Shown piece after piece: positions 52,101-60,916 of a stretch of 64,000 bases of DNA (positions within the stretch are counted from its first letter, which is position 1; every line of letters starts with the position of its first letter). The DNA is from JAITVB01 sp031553805. GTDB taxonomy: Bacteria; Bacteroidota; Bacteroidia; Bacteroidales; Rikenellaceae. A program made the translations under genes and the position numbers. The DNA is taken from NCBI GenBank assembly GCA_031553805.1, contig JAVBLC010000013.1:1-64000 (forward strand), in the 5' to 3' direction. The notes beneath the pieces are model-generated. The model was not told the DNA's origin. It saw nothing but the letters and a program-made list of their open reading frames with translations, and did not search any database.

Positions 52101-53042
52101 ATGCGAACTGTCGTTGCCTTTTTGGCCATAACTTTGCTCTGCCTATCGTGTTCAAACGCACAACCTATGAAAAAACCACTCACCGACGCCGAAAAAAGGG
52201 TCATCGTCGACAAAGGCACCGAACGCCCGTTCTCGGGGAAATATGTCGATTTTAACGAAGACGGCACCTACACCTGCCGGCAGTGCGGCGCGGCGCTCTA
52301 CCGCTCGGCCGACAAGTTCGACGCCGGTTGCGGCTGGCCCGCTTTCGACGACGAAATCGCCGGCGCCGTCAAACGCACGCCCGACCCCGACGGCCGGCGC
52401 ACCGAAATCACCTGCGCCCGTTGCGGCGGCCACCTGGGACACGTTTTCGAGGGAGAAGGATTTTCAGAAAAGAACGTGCGCCATTGTGTCAATTCCATAT
52501 CGCTGGATTTTGTTCCTGCCGACAAAAAAGGGAACGACACCTCAGCCGACATGCCTTCCAGGGCAGAAACCGCCATCTTTGCCGGCGGTTGTTTCTGGGG
52601 CGTCGAATACCTGATGCAAAAACAACCGGGCGTGATCTCGACCGACGTGGGCTACATCGGCGGCACCGTCCCCGACCCCTCCTACCAGGATGTTTGCGGC
52701 CACACCACCGGCCACGCCGAAGCCGTACGGATCACGTTCGACCCGGCTGTCGTTTCGTATGAAACCCTCGGAAAACTGTTTTTCGAAATCCACGACCCGA
52801 CCCAGGCCGGCGGGCAGGGACCCGACATCGGCGACCAATACCGCTCCGAGGTGTTTTATACGACACCGGAACAACGGGCAACGGCCGAAAAGCTGATCTC
52901 CGCCCTGAAGGCGAAAGGGTATAAGGTCGTCACGAAAGTCACCCCAGCCGCTACGTTCTACCCGGCCGAAGATTATCACCAGGACTATTACAACCACAAA
53001 GGCACCCTCCCCTACTGCCACGCCTACACCAAGCGATTTTAA
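52101..53042 (+). CDS. msrBA: Peptide methionine sulfoxide reductase MsrB-MsrA fusion lipoprotein
   Basis: A 313-residue fusion in the order MsrB-MsrA. Lipobox LCLSC (Cys17) after a signal sequence places it at the membrane. MsrB has the zinc cysteines C59, C62, C105 and C108 and the catalytic C129 in RHCVNS; MsrA has the catalytic C164 in GGCFWG. Together they reduce R- and S-methionine sulfoxide in envelope proteins. A terminator follows directly. Confidence 0.94.
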   Translation: MRTVVAFLAITLLCLSCSNAQPMKKPLTDAEKRVIVDKGTERPFSGKYVDFNEDGTYTCRQCGAALYRSADKFDAGCGWPAFDDEIAGAVKRTPDPDGRRTEITCARCGGHLGHVFEGEGFSEKNVRHCVNSISLDFVPADKKGNDTSADMPSRAETAIFAGGCFWGVEYLMQKQPGVISTDVGYIGGTVPDPSYQDVCGHTTGHAEAVRITFDPAVVSYETLGKLFFEIHDPTQAGGQGPDIGDQYRSEVFYTTPEQRATAEKLISALKAKGYKVVTKVTPAATFYPAEDYHQDYYNHKGTLPYCHAYTKRF

Positions 53043-53044
53043 TG

Positions 53045-53071
53045 AAAAAGGCCCCGCAACGGGGCCTTTTT
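53045..53071. terminator. Terminator after msrBA
   Basis: AAAAAGGCCCC (53045-53055) pairs with GGGGCCTTTTT (53061-53071), loop GCAAC. The A- and T-runs allow it to serve the convergent copper-protein gene as well. Confidence 0.88.
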
Positions 53072-53090
53072 CTGTCGGTGGCGGCGGGGA

Positions 53091-53426
53091 TCAGGCCAGC
53101 CCGCCTAAAAATTCGCGGCAGGACTTGGCGCAGTCGCGGCACATCTGCGCACACTCCTGGCAATGGCCTTCGGCGTGTTTTCCGCACTCCTCGGCACAGG
53201 CCTCGCAAGCCTTGGCGCAGAGGGCCAGCATCTCTTTCGCAAAGCGGCCGCCGCGGTGGACGAGTTGCAGGGTGGCGCTGCAAATTTCGGCGCACTCCTT
53301 ATCCATCCGGATGCAGCCGGCCATCATCATTACGTGCTTTTCGTCGAGGCAAGCGTCATGGCAATCATTGCACGCATGGATACACTCGGCCAGGTGAGCG
53401 GCCAGCAATTTACTTTCAGGTTTCAT
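53091..53426 (-). CDS. Four-helix-bundle copper-storage-like protein (Csp/DUF326)
   Basis: A 111-residue protein starting at MKPESKLLAAHLAECIHACNDC-type sequence (53426). Sixteen cysteines point into a predicted helical bundle in repeated CxxxC and CxxC spacings (e.g. ECIHACNDCHDAC, CAKACEACAEEC), with His and Met residues between. These features match Csp copper-storage proteins and DUF326. No signal peptide, so cytosolic. Likely binds many Cu(I) ions. Confidence 0.85.
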   Translation of the reverse strand: MKPESKLLAAHLAECIHACNDCHDACLDEKHVMMMAGCIRMDKECAEICSATLQLVHRGGRFAKEMLALCAKACEACAEECGKHAEGHCQECAQMCRDCAKSCREFLGGLA

Positions 53427-53547
53427 AACTGGTGTTTTTAATAGGTTATACATAATCTGCCTTGGCCTGTTCAAAAAGAGTGCCACGAACAAGACAAAAA
53501 GGCAATTATCCGTTAACTAATTCCTGCAAAGTTTTCATAATTTGAAT

Positions 53548-53555
53548 TACCTTTG
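53548..53555 (+). promoter_or_regulatory. -7 box before lemA-like gene
   Basis: TACCTTTG fits TAnnTTTG 28 nt before the ATG at 53584. No clear -33 TTTG. Confidence 0.45.
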
Positions 53556-53583
53556 CATCAGGAATAAACTAATTAAAAAAACT

Positions 53584-54141
53584 ATGGCACTTTGGATTAT
53601 TTTGGGGATCATTGCGTTGGTGGTGATCCTGTTTATCGGAATGTATAACTCGCTGGTCAAGCTGCGCAATAATCGCGAAAACGCCTTTGCGGACATCGAC
53701 GTACAGCTGAAACAGCGCCACGACCTGATCCCGCAACTCGTAGCGAGCGTGAAAGGTTACGCCGCCCATGAAAAGGAAACTTTCGACCGCGTGGTGGCTG
53801 CCCGTAGCGGCGCGATGCAGGCCCGCACGATCGACGAAAAGATCGTGGCCGAAAACGCCCTTTCTTCGGCCCTGGCCGGGATGCGCATCACCCTCGAAGC
53901 CTATCCCGACCTGAAAGCCAACCAGAATTTCCTCCAGTTGCAGGAAGAAATTTCGGACGTGGAAAACAAACTCGCTTCGGTACGCCGCTACTTCAACTCG
54001 GCCACGAAGGAACTCAACAACCGCGTACAAACGTTCCCGTCGAACATCATCGCCGGAATGTTCGGTTTCAAGAAAGAACTGATGTTCGACCTGGGCGAAT
54101 CGCGCACCAAGCTCGAAGAAGCTCCCAAAATCGAATTTTAA
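53584..54141 (+). CDS. lemA: LemA-family protein
   Basis: A 185-residue LemA protein, start MALWIILGIIALVVILFIGM (a single N-terminal membrane helix). The body is coiled-coil-like (NSLVKLRNNRENAFADIDV, QLKQRHDLIPQLV) with the conserved PDLKANQNFLQLQEEIS block. Function in bacteria is unclear, but it is often next to HtpX/M48 proteases, as here, so a link to membrane quality control is likely. Confidence 0.93.
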   Translation: MALWIILGIIALVVILFIGMYNSLVKLRNNRENAFADIDVQLKQRHDLIPQLVASVKGYAAHEKETFDRVVAARSGAMQARTIDEKIVAENALSSALAGMRITLEAYPDLKANQNFLQLQEEISDVENKLASVRRYFNSATKELNNRVQTFPSNIIAGMFGFKKELMFDLGESRTKLEEAPKIEF

Positions 54142-54155
54142 GCTACCTTTCCTGA

Positions 54156-55115
54156 ATGGAGTACGTCGGTATACATACCCAACAGAGCAGGAATAACGCC
54201 AAGTCGATGCTCCTGCTCGTTCTCTTTCCGGTGTTGGTGCTCGTGCTGACGCTGGTTTTCTTCTTCATCCTCTTCCAGATGGGGATGGACGGGGAATATC
54301 AATACGACTACAGCGCCGGAGAACTGGCCTGGTCCGCTTTCCTCGGGGCGATGCCCTGGGTGTTGGGTGCGGTGTTGCTGTGGTTCGGGATCGCCTATTT
54401 CGCCAACACGTCGATCATCCGCAAGGCGACCGGCGCACGGCCCCTCGACCGTAAGGAAAACAAACGCGTCTATAACCTGGTCGAAAACCTGTGCATGAGC
54501 CAGGGGATGCCGATGCCCAAGGTCAACGTGATCCGCGACTCGTCGCTCAACGCCTATGCCAGTGGGATCAACAAAGGCACCTACACCGTTACGCTCACCA
54601 CCGGCATCATCGAAAAGCTCGACGACCAGGAGTTGGAGGCGGTAATCGCCCACGAGTTGTCTCACATCCGCAACCACGATGTGCACCTGCTCATTACGTC
54701 GATCGTCTTCGTCGGCATTTTTGCGATGATCGCCCAGATCAGCCTCCGGATGATGCGCCATATGCCGCGCGGAAACGGGAAGAAAGGCAGCGGGGTGATC
54801 GTTATCCTGCTGATTGCTGCGCTGTTGGCCGGGCTGGGTTACCTGTTTTCGTCGATGATGCGTTTTGCCATTTCGCGCAAGCGCGAGTACCTGGCCGATG
54901 CCGGAGCCGCCGAAATGACCAAGCAACCGGCGGCGTTGGCGAGCGCCCTGCGCAAGATCTCGGCCGACCCGCGGGTCGAAGCCGTCAGCCGCGACGACGT
55001 GGCCCAGCTCTTCATCGAACACCCGTTGGACAAGAAAAAGTCGAAAGGTTTCAGCTCTTTGTTCGCGACACATCCGCCTATTGACAAACGCATCGAAGTC
55101 CTCGAGCAGTTTTAG
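54156..55115 (+). CDS. htpX: M48-family membrane zinc metalloprotease (HtpX-like)
   Basis: A 319-residue protease with two N-terminal membrane helices, a zinc motif HELSH (166-170; third ligand Glu in REYLADAGA), and a second membrane-helix pair at about 195-225. It degrades damaged membrane proteins. It starts 14 bp after lemA. The stop is followed by a dispersed repeat copy and a strong terminator. Confidence 0.93.
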   Translation: MEYVGIHTQQSRNNAKSMLLLVLFPVLVLVLTLVFFFILFQMGMDGEYQYDYSAGELAWSAFLGAMPWVLGAVLLWFGIAYFANTSIIRKATGARPLDRKENKRVYNLVENLCMSQGMPMPKVNVIRDSSLNAYASGINKGTYTVTLTTGIIEKLDDQELEAVIAHELSHIRNHDVHLLITSIVFVGIFAMIAQISLRMMRHMPRGNGKKGSGVIVILLIAALLAGLGYLFSSMMRFAISRKREYLADAGAAEMTKQPAALASALRKISADPRVEAVSRDDVAQLFIEHPLDKKKSKGFSSLFATHPPIDKRIEVLEQF

Positions 55116-55150
55116 GTGCCTCCCGGCTCGGTGATTTTTCCTATGCTGGG
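55115..55150. repeat. Dispersed palindromic repeat copy (diverged)
   Basis: Reads GGTGCCTCCCGGCTCGG then TGATTTTTCCTATGCT, starting at the htpX stop codon. The most diverged of the recognised copies. Confidence 0.45.
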
Positions 55151-55156
55151 AGTAAG

Positions 55157-55195
55157 AAGTTCGGCCGGTTTCTCTGAAATCGGCCGAACTTTTTT
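55157..55195. terminator. Terminator after htpX
   Basis: AAGTTCGGCCG (55157-55167) pairs with CGGCCGAACTT (55181-55191) and is followed by T residues. Confidence 0.88.
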
Positions 55196-55314
55196 CAGAA
55201 TTACTCCACTCTTCCGCTTTAGGCTGGACCACAGGCACCACGCTAAGCGAGCCTGATCGGATAAAAATCTCTGGGGAGAAAACAGTGTTCTCCTGGAATT
55301 TACTTTAATTTTTC

Positions 55315-55322
55315 TATCTTTG
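55315..55322 (+). promoter_or_regulatory. -7 box before the metal-efflux operon
   Basis: TATCTTTG fits TAnnTTTG 14 nt before the ATG at 55337. It would drive the His-rich gene and the RND genes behind it. The -33 element is weak (TTTACTTT upstream). Confidence 0.5.
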
Positions 55323-55336
55323 CATTTATTAGGCTA

Positions 55337-55777
55337 ATGGAGGGAATGAAAAAAGCGATCACGCTATTGTTGGTTTTCCTCGTCGGCACGTCGGTGCTGG
55401 CAAGTACCGCCATTCCCCATCACCACCACCACCACGGAAGCGAAGCTGCCTGTCTGGCCAACGATTGCGACCGCCACAAAGTGTGCGGAAACGCCGAAAC
55501 CGACGCCGATCACGCCAGCAACAACGACTGTTGCGCTGCCAAATACCTGAGCCTGTCGCCCTCGTCGCTCGACAGCCGCAAGGAACACCTTTGCGATTGC
55601 CGGGCCGACGATCCGTTTCACTCGCCTCATTATTATCCGCTTATACTGTCCGAAACCCCGGAAATCACCCCAGCGCCCTGTTGGACGCTTACTGCGGGAT
55701 ACGATTTTTTCCCGGTCGGACACACTTCCCTACCTGCCATCCTGTTCGGCGGGTTGCGGGCTCCTCCTGCCGTTTGA
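55337..55777 (+). CDS. His-rich secreted protein upstream of RND efflux genes
   Basis: A 146-residue secreted protein: signal peptide ending near SVLASTAIP, followed directly by six histidines, then a Cys/His-rich mid-section (NDCDRHKVCGN, NNDCCAAKYL, LCDCRADDPFHSPHYYP). Resembles small DUF6769-type proteins found beside CzcB-like adaptors in Bacteroidetes. It probably binds metal ions in the periplasm. An alternative start (MKKAITL) lies 9 nt downstream. Confidence 0.7.
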   Translation: MEGMKKAITLLLVFLVGTSVLASTAIPHHHHHHGSEAACLANDCDRHKVCGNAETDADHASNNDCCAAKYLSLSPSSLDSRKEHLCDCRADDPFHSPHYYPLILSETPEITPAPCWTLTAGYDFFPVGHTSLPAILFGGLRAPPAV

Positions 55778-55859
55778 TGCCTTTTCGGGGTTCCCCCGAA
55801 TGAAGTCGCCTATCCGTGGCGGCTCAGGATCAATTATTTGTGCATCTAACGCCAATCAC

Positions 55860-57104
55860 ATGAAAAAAATATTGAATTGGACCATCAGCCTGCTGTTGTT
55901 TGCCTTGCTGGCTTCGTGCGGCCACCGTGCGTCCGAGAACGCAGAGGCTACCCACAACCACGAAGCAGGACATAACCATGACCACGATCACGCCGGCGAC
56001 GCCGACCACGATCACGACCACGAAGGCGATGAACCCGTAGCCGCCGCCGGAGATCACGCCTACCGCAAACCGATCGTGCTTACCCCCGAACAAATCGCCG
56101 AGGCGGGCATCTCGACCCAAAAAGCCGAGCGGAAACCGTTCGGCGAGGTAATCCCGGCCATCGGCGAAGTATTGCCCCTGCAGGGCGACCAGGCGACCGT
56201 CACCGCCCGCAGCGAAGGTGTGATCCTTTTCGACCGCAAGGTTTACGAAGGCACCCCCGTTGCGTCCGGCGAACGCCTGTTGGCCATTTCGTCCGAAGGG
56301 ATGAGCCGCGAAGGCCAGGCCGAACAGTTGGCCCGCGAACAACTCCTTTACGAAGCCGCACGATCGCGCTACGAACGCAACGTAGAACTTTCCAAGAATC
56401 AATTGGTCACTCTTTCAGAACTACAGCAAAGCGAAACCGACTACCGTTCGGCCGAGTTGCGCCTGAACAACCTGAAAAAAGGATTTCAGGACGGAGCGCT
56501 GCGCGTGACCGCGCCGCAAGCCGGATATGTGACCGAAGTATTTGTAAACCAAGGTGATTATGTCACCATCGGCCAGCCATTGTTCACCGTTTCGAAAAAC
56601 CGCGACGTGGTGTTGCGGGCCGAAGTTTCGCCCCAGTATGTGGCCCAGTTGCCGCAGGTGGTGTCGGCCAATTTCCGCACGTCGGCCGGGGCCGATTTCT
56701 TTTCGGTGCAGGAGTTGGGCGGACGGGTAATCTCCTACGGGCGGCAGATCGACCCGCAGTCGCACCTGATCCCGTTCTATTTTTCGGTGCCTTACCGGAC
56801 TGATTTTGTGGCAGGTTCGTTTGCCGAGATCAAACTGGTCATGCGCGACGGCGCCCCGCAGATCGTGGTGCCGAAAGAGGCGCTGGTCGAGGATTTCGGG
56901 CTCTTCTTCGTCTACACGAAGGACGACCACGGTTTCGAAAAGCGCGAAGTGCTTCCGGCCGGGAGCGACGGCCGCCGGGTAGCGATCAAAAGCGGCATTG
57001 CCGAAGGCGAGGAGATAGTCACCGCCGGCGCCCCTCGCCTAAAACTGATCGAACGCTTAGGCTCATTAGGCGCAGAAGCCGCCCATGCTGGGCATAGCCA
57101 TTAG
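55860..57104 (+). CDS. RND efflux periplasmic adaptor (CzcB/CusB family)
   Basis: A 414-residue lipoprotein adaptor, start MKKILNW at 55860, lipobox LLASC (Cys20). Residues 32-54 are an extreme His/Asp-rich stretch, and the C-terminus ends in HAGHSH, both likely metal-binding. Biotinyl-lipoyl-like and barrel segments (GVILFDRKVYEGTPVASGE, VTAPQAGYVTEVFVNQGDYV) match membrane-fusion proteins. It links the RND pump to the outer-membrane channel. Confidence 0.93.
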   Translation: MKKILNWTISLLLFALLASCGHRASENAEATHNHEAGHNHDHDHAGDADHDHDHEGDEPVAAAGDHAYRKPIVLTPEQIAEAGISTQKAERKPFGEVIPAIGEVLPLQGDQATVTARSEGVILFDRKVYEGTPVASGERLLAISSEGMSREGQAEQLAREQLLYEAARSRYERNVELSKNQLVTLSELQQSETDYRSAELRLNNLKKGFQDGALRVTAPQAGYVTEVFVNQGDYVTIGQPLFTVSKNRDVVLRAEVSPQYVAQLPQVVSANFRTSAGADFFSVQELGGRVISYGRQIDPQSHLIPFYFSVPYRTDFVAGSFAEIKLVMRDGAPQIVVPKEALVEDFGLFFVYTKDDHGFEKREVLPAGSDGRRVAIKSGIAEGEEIVTAGAPRLKLIERLGSLGAEAAHAGHSH

Positions 57105-57325
57105 AGCGCTGCCGTAGGCTGCGCGTATAGCGGGCCACCTTTGCATCATCCTTCGATTTTTCAATCCTCACGTACTAAAGTACGCTCCGGTATGAAAACC
57201 CGAACGATCGCACAGCCGACGAACGAAGCGGGAGCAGTGGCAGTTTGCCGACAATGCCCCGCAAGGAGGAGGAAAACAAATGGAACATTTGTTAAACCTA
57301 CCGCACGCTACGCACACCGGGCGGT

Positions 57326-57359
57326 GGTGCGTCCCCGCATTCGGAATTTTGACTTTGCT
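57326..57359. repeat. Dispersed palindromic repeat copy
   Basis: Reads GGTGCGTCCCCGCATTCGG then AATTTTGACTTTGCT, inside the gap between the efflux adaptor and pump genes. Confidence 0.6.
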
Positions 57360-57557
57360 AAAAAGGGGAAACGAAATGTTCTCTGCATTTACGGAGTGCC
57401 GATAGGCGCGGGGCGGAGCCCCGCAACGCGCCTCCAAACAAATGGCGTAAAGAAAGGTATGGAGGAAAGCGTCAGCGGAGTCCACTGTCTGAGGCCCGTA
57501 GGGCCGAGTTGTAGACGCAGCAGCTTTTCGGAATATTTTTTAGCCATTTGGTTGAAG

Positions 57558-57655
57558 CGCTTGACTTTTTTGCAACTTTTTTTGTCAAGAAAAAAAGTTG
57601 GACAGAATAAACCGCTTGATTTTTTGCCCACTTTTTTATCAAGAAAAAGTGGGTA
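57558..57655. repeat. Tandem imperfect hairpin units
   Basis: Unit 1 starts with CGCTTGAC and contains CAACTTTTTTT paired with AAAAAAAGTTG. Unit 2 starts 55 bp later with CGCTTGAT and contains CCCACTTTTT paired with AAAAAGTGGG. Both use a TCAAG segment in the loop. Confidence 0.65.
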
Positions 57656-57686
57656 CCTCCCGGCACTCGGAGATTTTGACTTTGAT
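57651..57686. repeat. Dispersed palindromic repeat copy
   Basis: Reads GGGTACCTCCCGGCACTCGG then AGATTTTGACTTTGATA, ending 15 bp before the czcA-like ATG, so it lies in the leader of that gene. Confidence 0.6.
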
Positions 57687-57700
57687 AAAAAACAAGAATT

Positions 57701-60700
57701 ATGTTAAACAAAATAATAAACTACGCGTTGCACCATCGCCTGGTGATCCTGCTGCTGACGGCGGTGGTGACCGTCGCCGGCCTGTGGATGGCCCAGCGGA
57801 TGGAAGTCGATGTTTTCCCGGACCTGACTGCCCCGACGGTGGTCGTGATGACCGAAGCGGGCGGCATGGCCCCCGAAGAGGTAGAACGTTCGGTCACCTT
57901 TCCGATCGAAAGCGCCGTGAACGGAGCGGCCGACGTGCGCCGGGTGCGTTCGTCGTCGCAGGTGGGGCTATCGACCGTGTGGGTCGAGTTCGACTGGGGG
58001 ATGGACCCCCTGCGGGCCCGCCAGATCGTGTCTGAAAAACTGCAATCGGTCGTCGAACAGATGCCGCAAGGGGTGGGCATCCCGATGCTCGCCCCCCAAT
58101 CGTCGCTGCTGGGTGAAATCTACGCCTTTGCCGTGACGGCCGACTCGACGACCTCGGCGATGGAACTGCGCACATTGGTCGAATGGACCATCCGCCCGCG
58201 CCTGCTGGCCTTGGGCGGCGTCGCCCAGATCTCGTACCTCGGCGGCGAAGAAAAGGAATACTTCGTTAAGCCTAACCCCGACAAGATGAAGCATTTCGGG
58301 GTAACGTTAGACGAGGTCATCAAGACAGTCGACGGAAATAACATAAACGCTTCGGGCGGGGTACTGAATGAGTACGGCAACGAATATGTGGTGCGCGGCA
58401 TGGGCCGCTCGTCGTCGATCGAAGAACTCGGTGCGCTGCTCGTCAAACGGGGCGATGGCGATGTGGCGGTGCGCCTGCGCAACGTGGCCGACATCGAGAT
58501 CGGCGCCGCCCAGAAGATCGGCGAAGGAGCCTACCGCGGCGCACCGGCCATAGTGGCTACGGTCACCAAGCAGCCCAACGTCAACACGCTTGAACTGACG
58601 CAAAAGATCGAAGCGACACTGCGTGACATCCAAACCTCGCTACCCCCGGACGTAAAGGTCCACACCGACATCTTTAACCAGGGCGAATTTATCGAAGTGG
58701 CGGTCAACAACGTGGGCCGCGCCCTGCTGGAAGGCTCGATCTTCGTCATCATCATCCTGTTCGTTTTCCTGTGGAACGGACGCACGACGCTGATTTCGCT
58801 CACGGCAATCCCCTTGTCCCTCCTGACGACGATACTGATCCTAAAAGCGTTGGGAATCACGATCAACACGATGACCCTGGGGGGGATGGCGATTGCGATC
58901 GGTTCGCTGGTCGACGATGCGATCATCGACGTCGAGAACGTTTATAAACGCCTGAAAGAAAATGCGCGCCGTCCGGACCAGGAGCGGAAACCCATATTGC
59001 AGGTGATCTCCGACGCTTCGATCGAGATCCGGGCATCGATCCTCAATGCGACGCTGATCATCCTCGTGTCGTTCGTGCCGCTGTTCTTTTTGAGCGGGAT
59101 GGAGGGACGGATGCTCAAGCCGCTGGGCATCGCCTACATCGTGTCGCTGCTGGCTTCGTTGGTGGTGGCGCTGACGCTTACCCCGGTGCTGTGCTACCTG
59201 CTGCTGCGCAGTAAAAAGATGCTTTCGGCCGACAGCCACGAACGGGGCGTTTCGGCATGGCTCAGGCCGCGTTACGAACGCAGCCTGGCAGCGGCGATGC
59301 GTCATAAAAAAGCCATCCTTTACGGTGCAATCGCCCTGTTTGCCGCGACATTGGTCGTCTTCTCGACCTTCGGCCGCGGGTTCCTGCCGCCGTTCAACGA
59401 GGGGCAAATTACGGTATTGGCCATGGGCACACCCGGCATTTCGCTCGAAGAATCGGATAAACTCGGCAGTCAGGTCGAACGCGCCCTGCTTGAGATGCCC
59501 GAAGTGAAAACCACCGCCCGCCGCACGGGCCGCGCCGAGATGGCCGAACACTCGTTGGGGACGGCCGTGTCGGAGATCGACGTGCCGTTTGCCCTGCCGC
59601 GCGGCGAAAGCAAAGACCAATTCCTGGAAAAGGTACGCGACCGTCTGGCCGATATTCCCGGTATAGTGATCGAGATCAGCCAGCCCGTGAGCCACCGCAT
59701 CGACGCCATGCTTTCGGGCACAGGGGCCAATATCGCCATCAAACTCTTCGGCGACGATCTCCACCAGTTGTTCGAATTAGGCAACACGATCAAAGCCGAA
59801 ATCGCCGACGTGCCGGGCATTGCCGACCTCAACGTCGAACAACAGATCGAAGTCCCTCAGCTTCAAATCATTCCGAACAAGGAATTGCTGACCCACTACG
59901 GGATGACGATGGGCGAATTCAACGAAGTGGTGCGTTACGGCATCGGCGGCCAACAGGTCGGCGAAATTTTCGAACAGGGACGTTCTGTGCCGCTTATGGT
60001 GCATTTCGACGAACGCAACCGCGGCTCGATCGAGAGCATCCGCAACATTTTCGTAGATGGGGCCGACGGCGCCAAGGTGCCGCTCGGACTGGTGGCCGAA
60101 GTAAAATCGGCGGCTGGGGCCAACGCTATTTCCCGGGAAAACGCACAACGCAAACTCGTCATCTCGGTCAATGTTGCCGGCCGCGACGTGGGCAGCGTCG
60201 TAGACGACATTTCGAAACGAGTCGGTCAGTTCGTCGCCCTCCCCGAGGGATACCACATCGAGTACGGCGGTTCATTCGAAAGCCAGAAAACGGCTACGCG
60301 CACCCTGGCCTTCGCCTCGTTCGTGGCGATCTTACTGATCTTCCTGCTTTTATATCAGGAATTTAAAGACGTCCGCCTGTCGGGCCTGATCCTGCTCAAC
60401 CTGCCGCTGGCGCTGATCGGCGGTGTGGCGGCGGTGTGGCTCTCGTCGGGGGTGATGAGCATTCCGGCTGTGATCGGTTTCATCACGTTGCTGGGCATCG
60501 CCACGCGCAACGGCATCCTGCTCGTGTCGCACTACGAACACCTGCGCCGCACGGGCCGTTCGTTGGACGAAGCGGTGCTTGCCGGTTCGGCCGACCGCCT
60601 GGCTCCGATCCTGATGACCGCCCTCACGGCGGCCCTGGCGCTGATCCCCCTGGCGCTGCAAAGCAGCCGCGCGGGCAACGAGATCCAGAGCCCGATGGCC

Positions 60701-60811
60701 GTGGTGATCCTCGGCGGATTGCTCTCGTCGACCTTTTTGAATATTTACCTGGTTCCGGTCGTCTATAAAATAATGAAAAACAGGGAAGAAAATCGCAAAA
60801 ACCAGGTATAG
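57701..60811 (+). CDS. Heavy-metal efflux RND pump (CzcA/CusA family)
   Basis: A 1036-residue RND transporter with 12 membrane helices in two halves separated by large periplasmic loops. The N-terminal pattern MAQRMEVDVFPDLTAPTVVVMTE and helix-4 motif GSLVDDAIIDVENVYKR are typical of Bacteroidetes CzcA-like pumps. It exports divalent or monovalent metal ions with proton influx. The gene follows czcB after an unusually long gap and precedes the TolC-like gene. Confidence 0.94.
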   Translation: MLNKIINYALHHRLVILLLTAVVTVAGLWMAQRMEVDVFPDLTAPTVVVMTEAGGMAPEEVERSVTFPIESAVNGAADVRRVRSSSQVGLSTVWVEFDWGMDPLRARQIVSEKLQSVVEQMPQGVGIPMLAPQSSLLGEIYAFAVTADSTTSAMELRTLVEWTIRPRLLALGGVAQISYLGGEEKEYFVKPNPDKMKHFGVTLDEVIKTVDGNNINASGGVLNEYGNEYVVRGMGRSSSIEELGALLVKRGDGDVAVRLRNVADIEIGAAQKIGEGAYRGAPAIVATVTKQPNVNTLELTQKIEATLRDIQTSLPPDVKVHTDIFNQGEFIEVAVNNVGRALLEGSIFVIIILFVFLWNGRTTLISLTAIPLSLLTTILILKALGITINTMTLGGMAIAIGSLVDDAIIDVENVYKRLKENARRPDQERKPILQVISDASIEIRASILNATLIILVSFVPLFFLSGMEGRMLKPLGIAYIVSLLASLVVALTLTPVLCYLLLRSKKMLSADSHERGVSAWLRPRYERSLAAAMRHKKAILYGAIALFAATLVVFSTFGRGFLPPFNEGQITVLAMGTPGISLEESDKLGSQVERALLEMPEVKTTARRTGRAEMAEHSLGTAVSEIDVPFALPRGESKDQFLEKVRDRLADIPGIVIEISQPVSHRIDAMLSGTGANIAIKLFGDDLHQLFELGNTIKAEIADVPGIADLNVEQQIEVPQLQIIPNKELLTHYGMTMGEFNEVVRYGIGGQQVGEIFEQGRSVPLMVHFDERNRGSIESIRNIFVDGADGAKVPLGLVAEVKSAAGANAISRENAQRKLVISVNVAGRDVGSVVDDISKRVGQFVALPEGYHIEYGGSFESQKTATRTLAFASFVAILLIFLLLYQEFKDVRLSGLILLNLPLALIGGVAAVWLSSGVMSIPAVIGFITLLGIATRNGILLVSHYEHLRRTGRSLDEAVLAGSADRLAPILMTALTAALALIPLALQSSRAGNEIQSPMAVVILGGLLSSTFLNIYLVPVVYKIMKNREENRKNQV

Positions 60812-60916
60812 TCCGCTACCTATCCATAGTTACCCGCATTTCCCTTTTTACCTAGAAAAGTGTATTTCGGGCTCGTAGTGCCACCTGTATTTTTGTGCAG
60901 TCAAAATAAGAACAAA

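Larger units (their letters stand above)
57105..57700. other. Repeat-rich intergenic region between efflux adaptor and pump genes
   Basis: This 596-bp interval carries no convincing gene. A 188-codon frame runs through it, but its composition and the repeat content argue against it. It contains two copies of the dispersed palindromic repeat (57326-57359 and 57651-57686) and two tandem imperfect hairpin units about 55 bp apart (57558-57600 and 57613-57655). An RND operon is normally uninterrupted, so this looks like later accretion. Confidence 0.55.

Noticed and set aside
54138..55241. A 367-codon minus-strand frame opposite htpX
   Set aside because: The plus strand encodes a protease with HELSH; the antisense translation is His/Asp/Arg-rich without structure.
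57141..57707. A 188-codon frame between the efflux adaptor and pump genes
   Set aside because: It runs through repeat copies and hairpins and its end overlaps the czcA-like start. Composition is Arg/Lys/Ser-rich with no domain; probably not coding.
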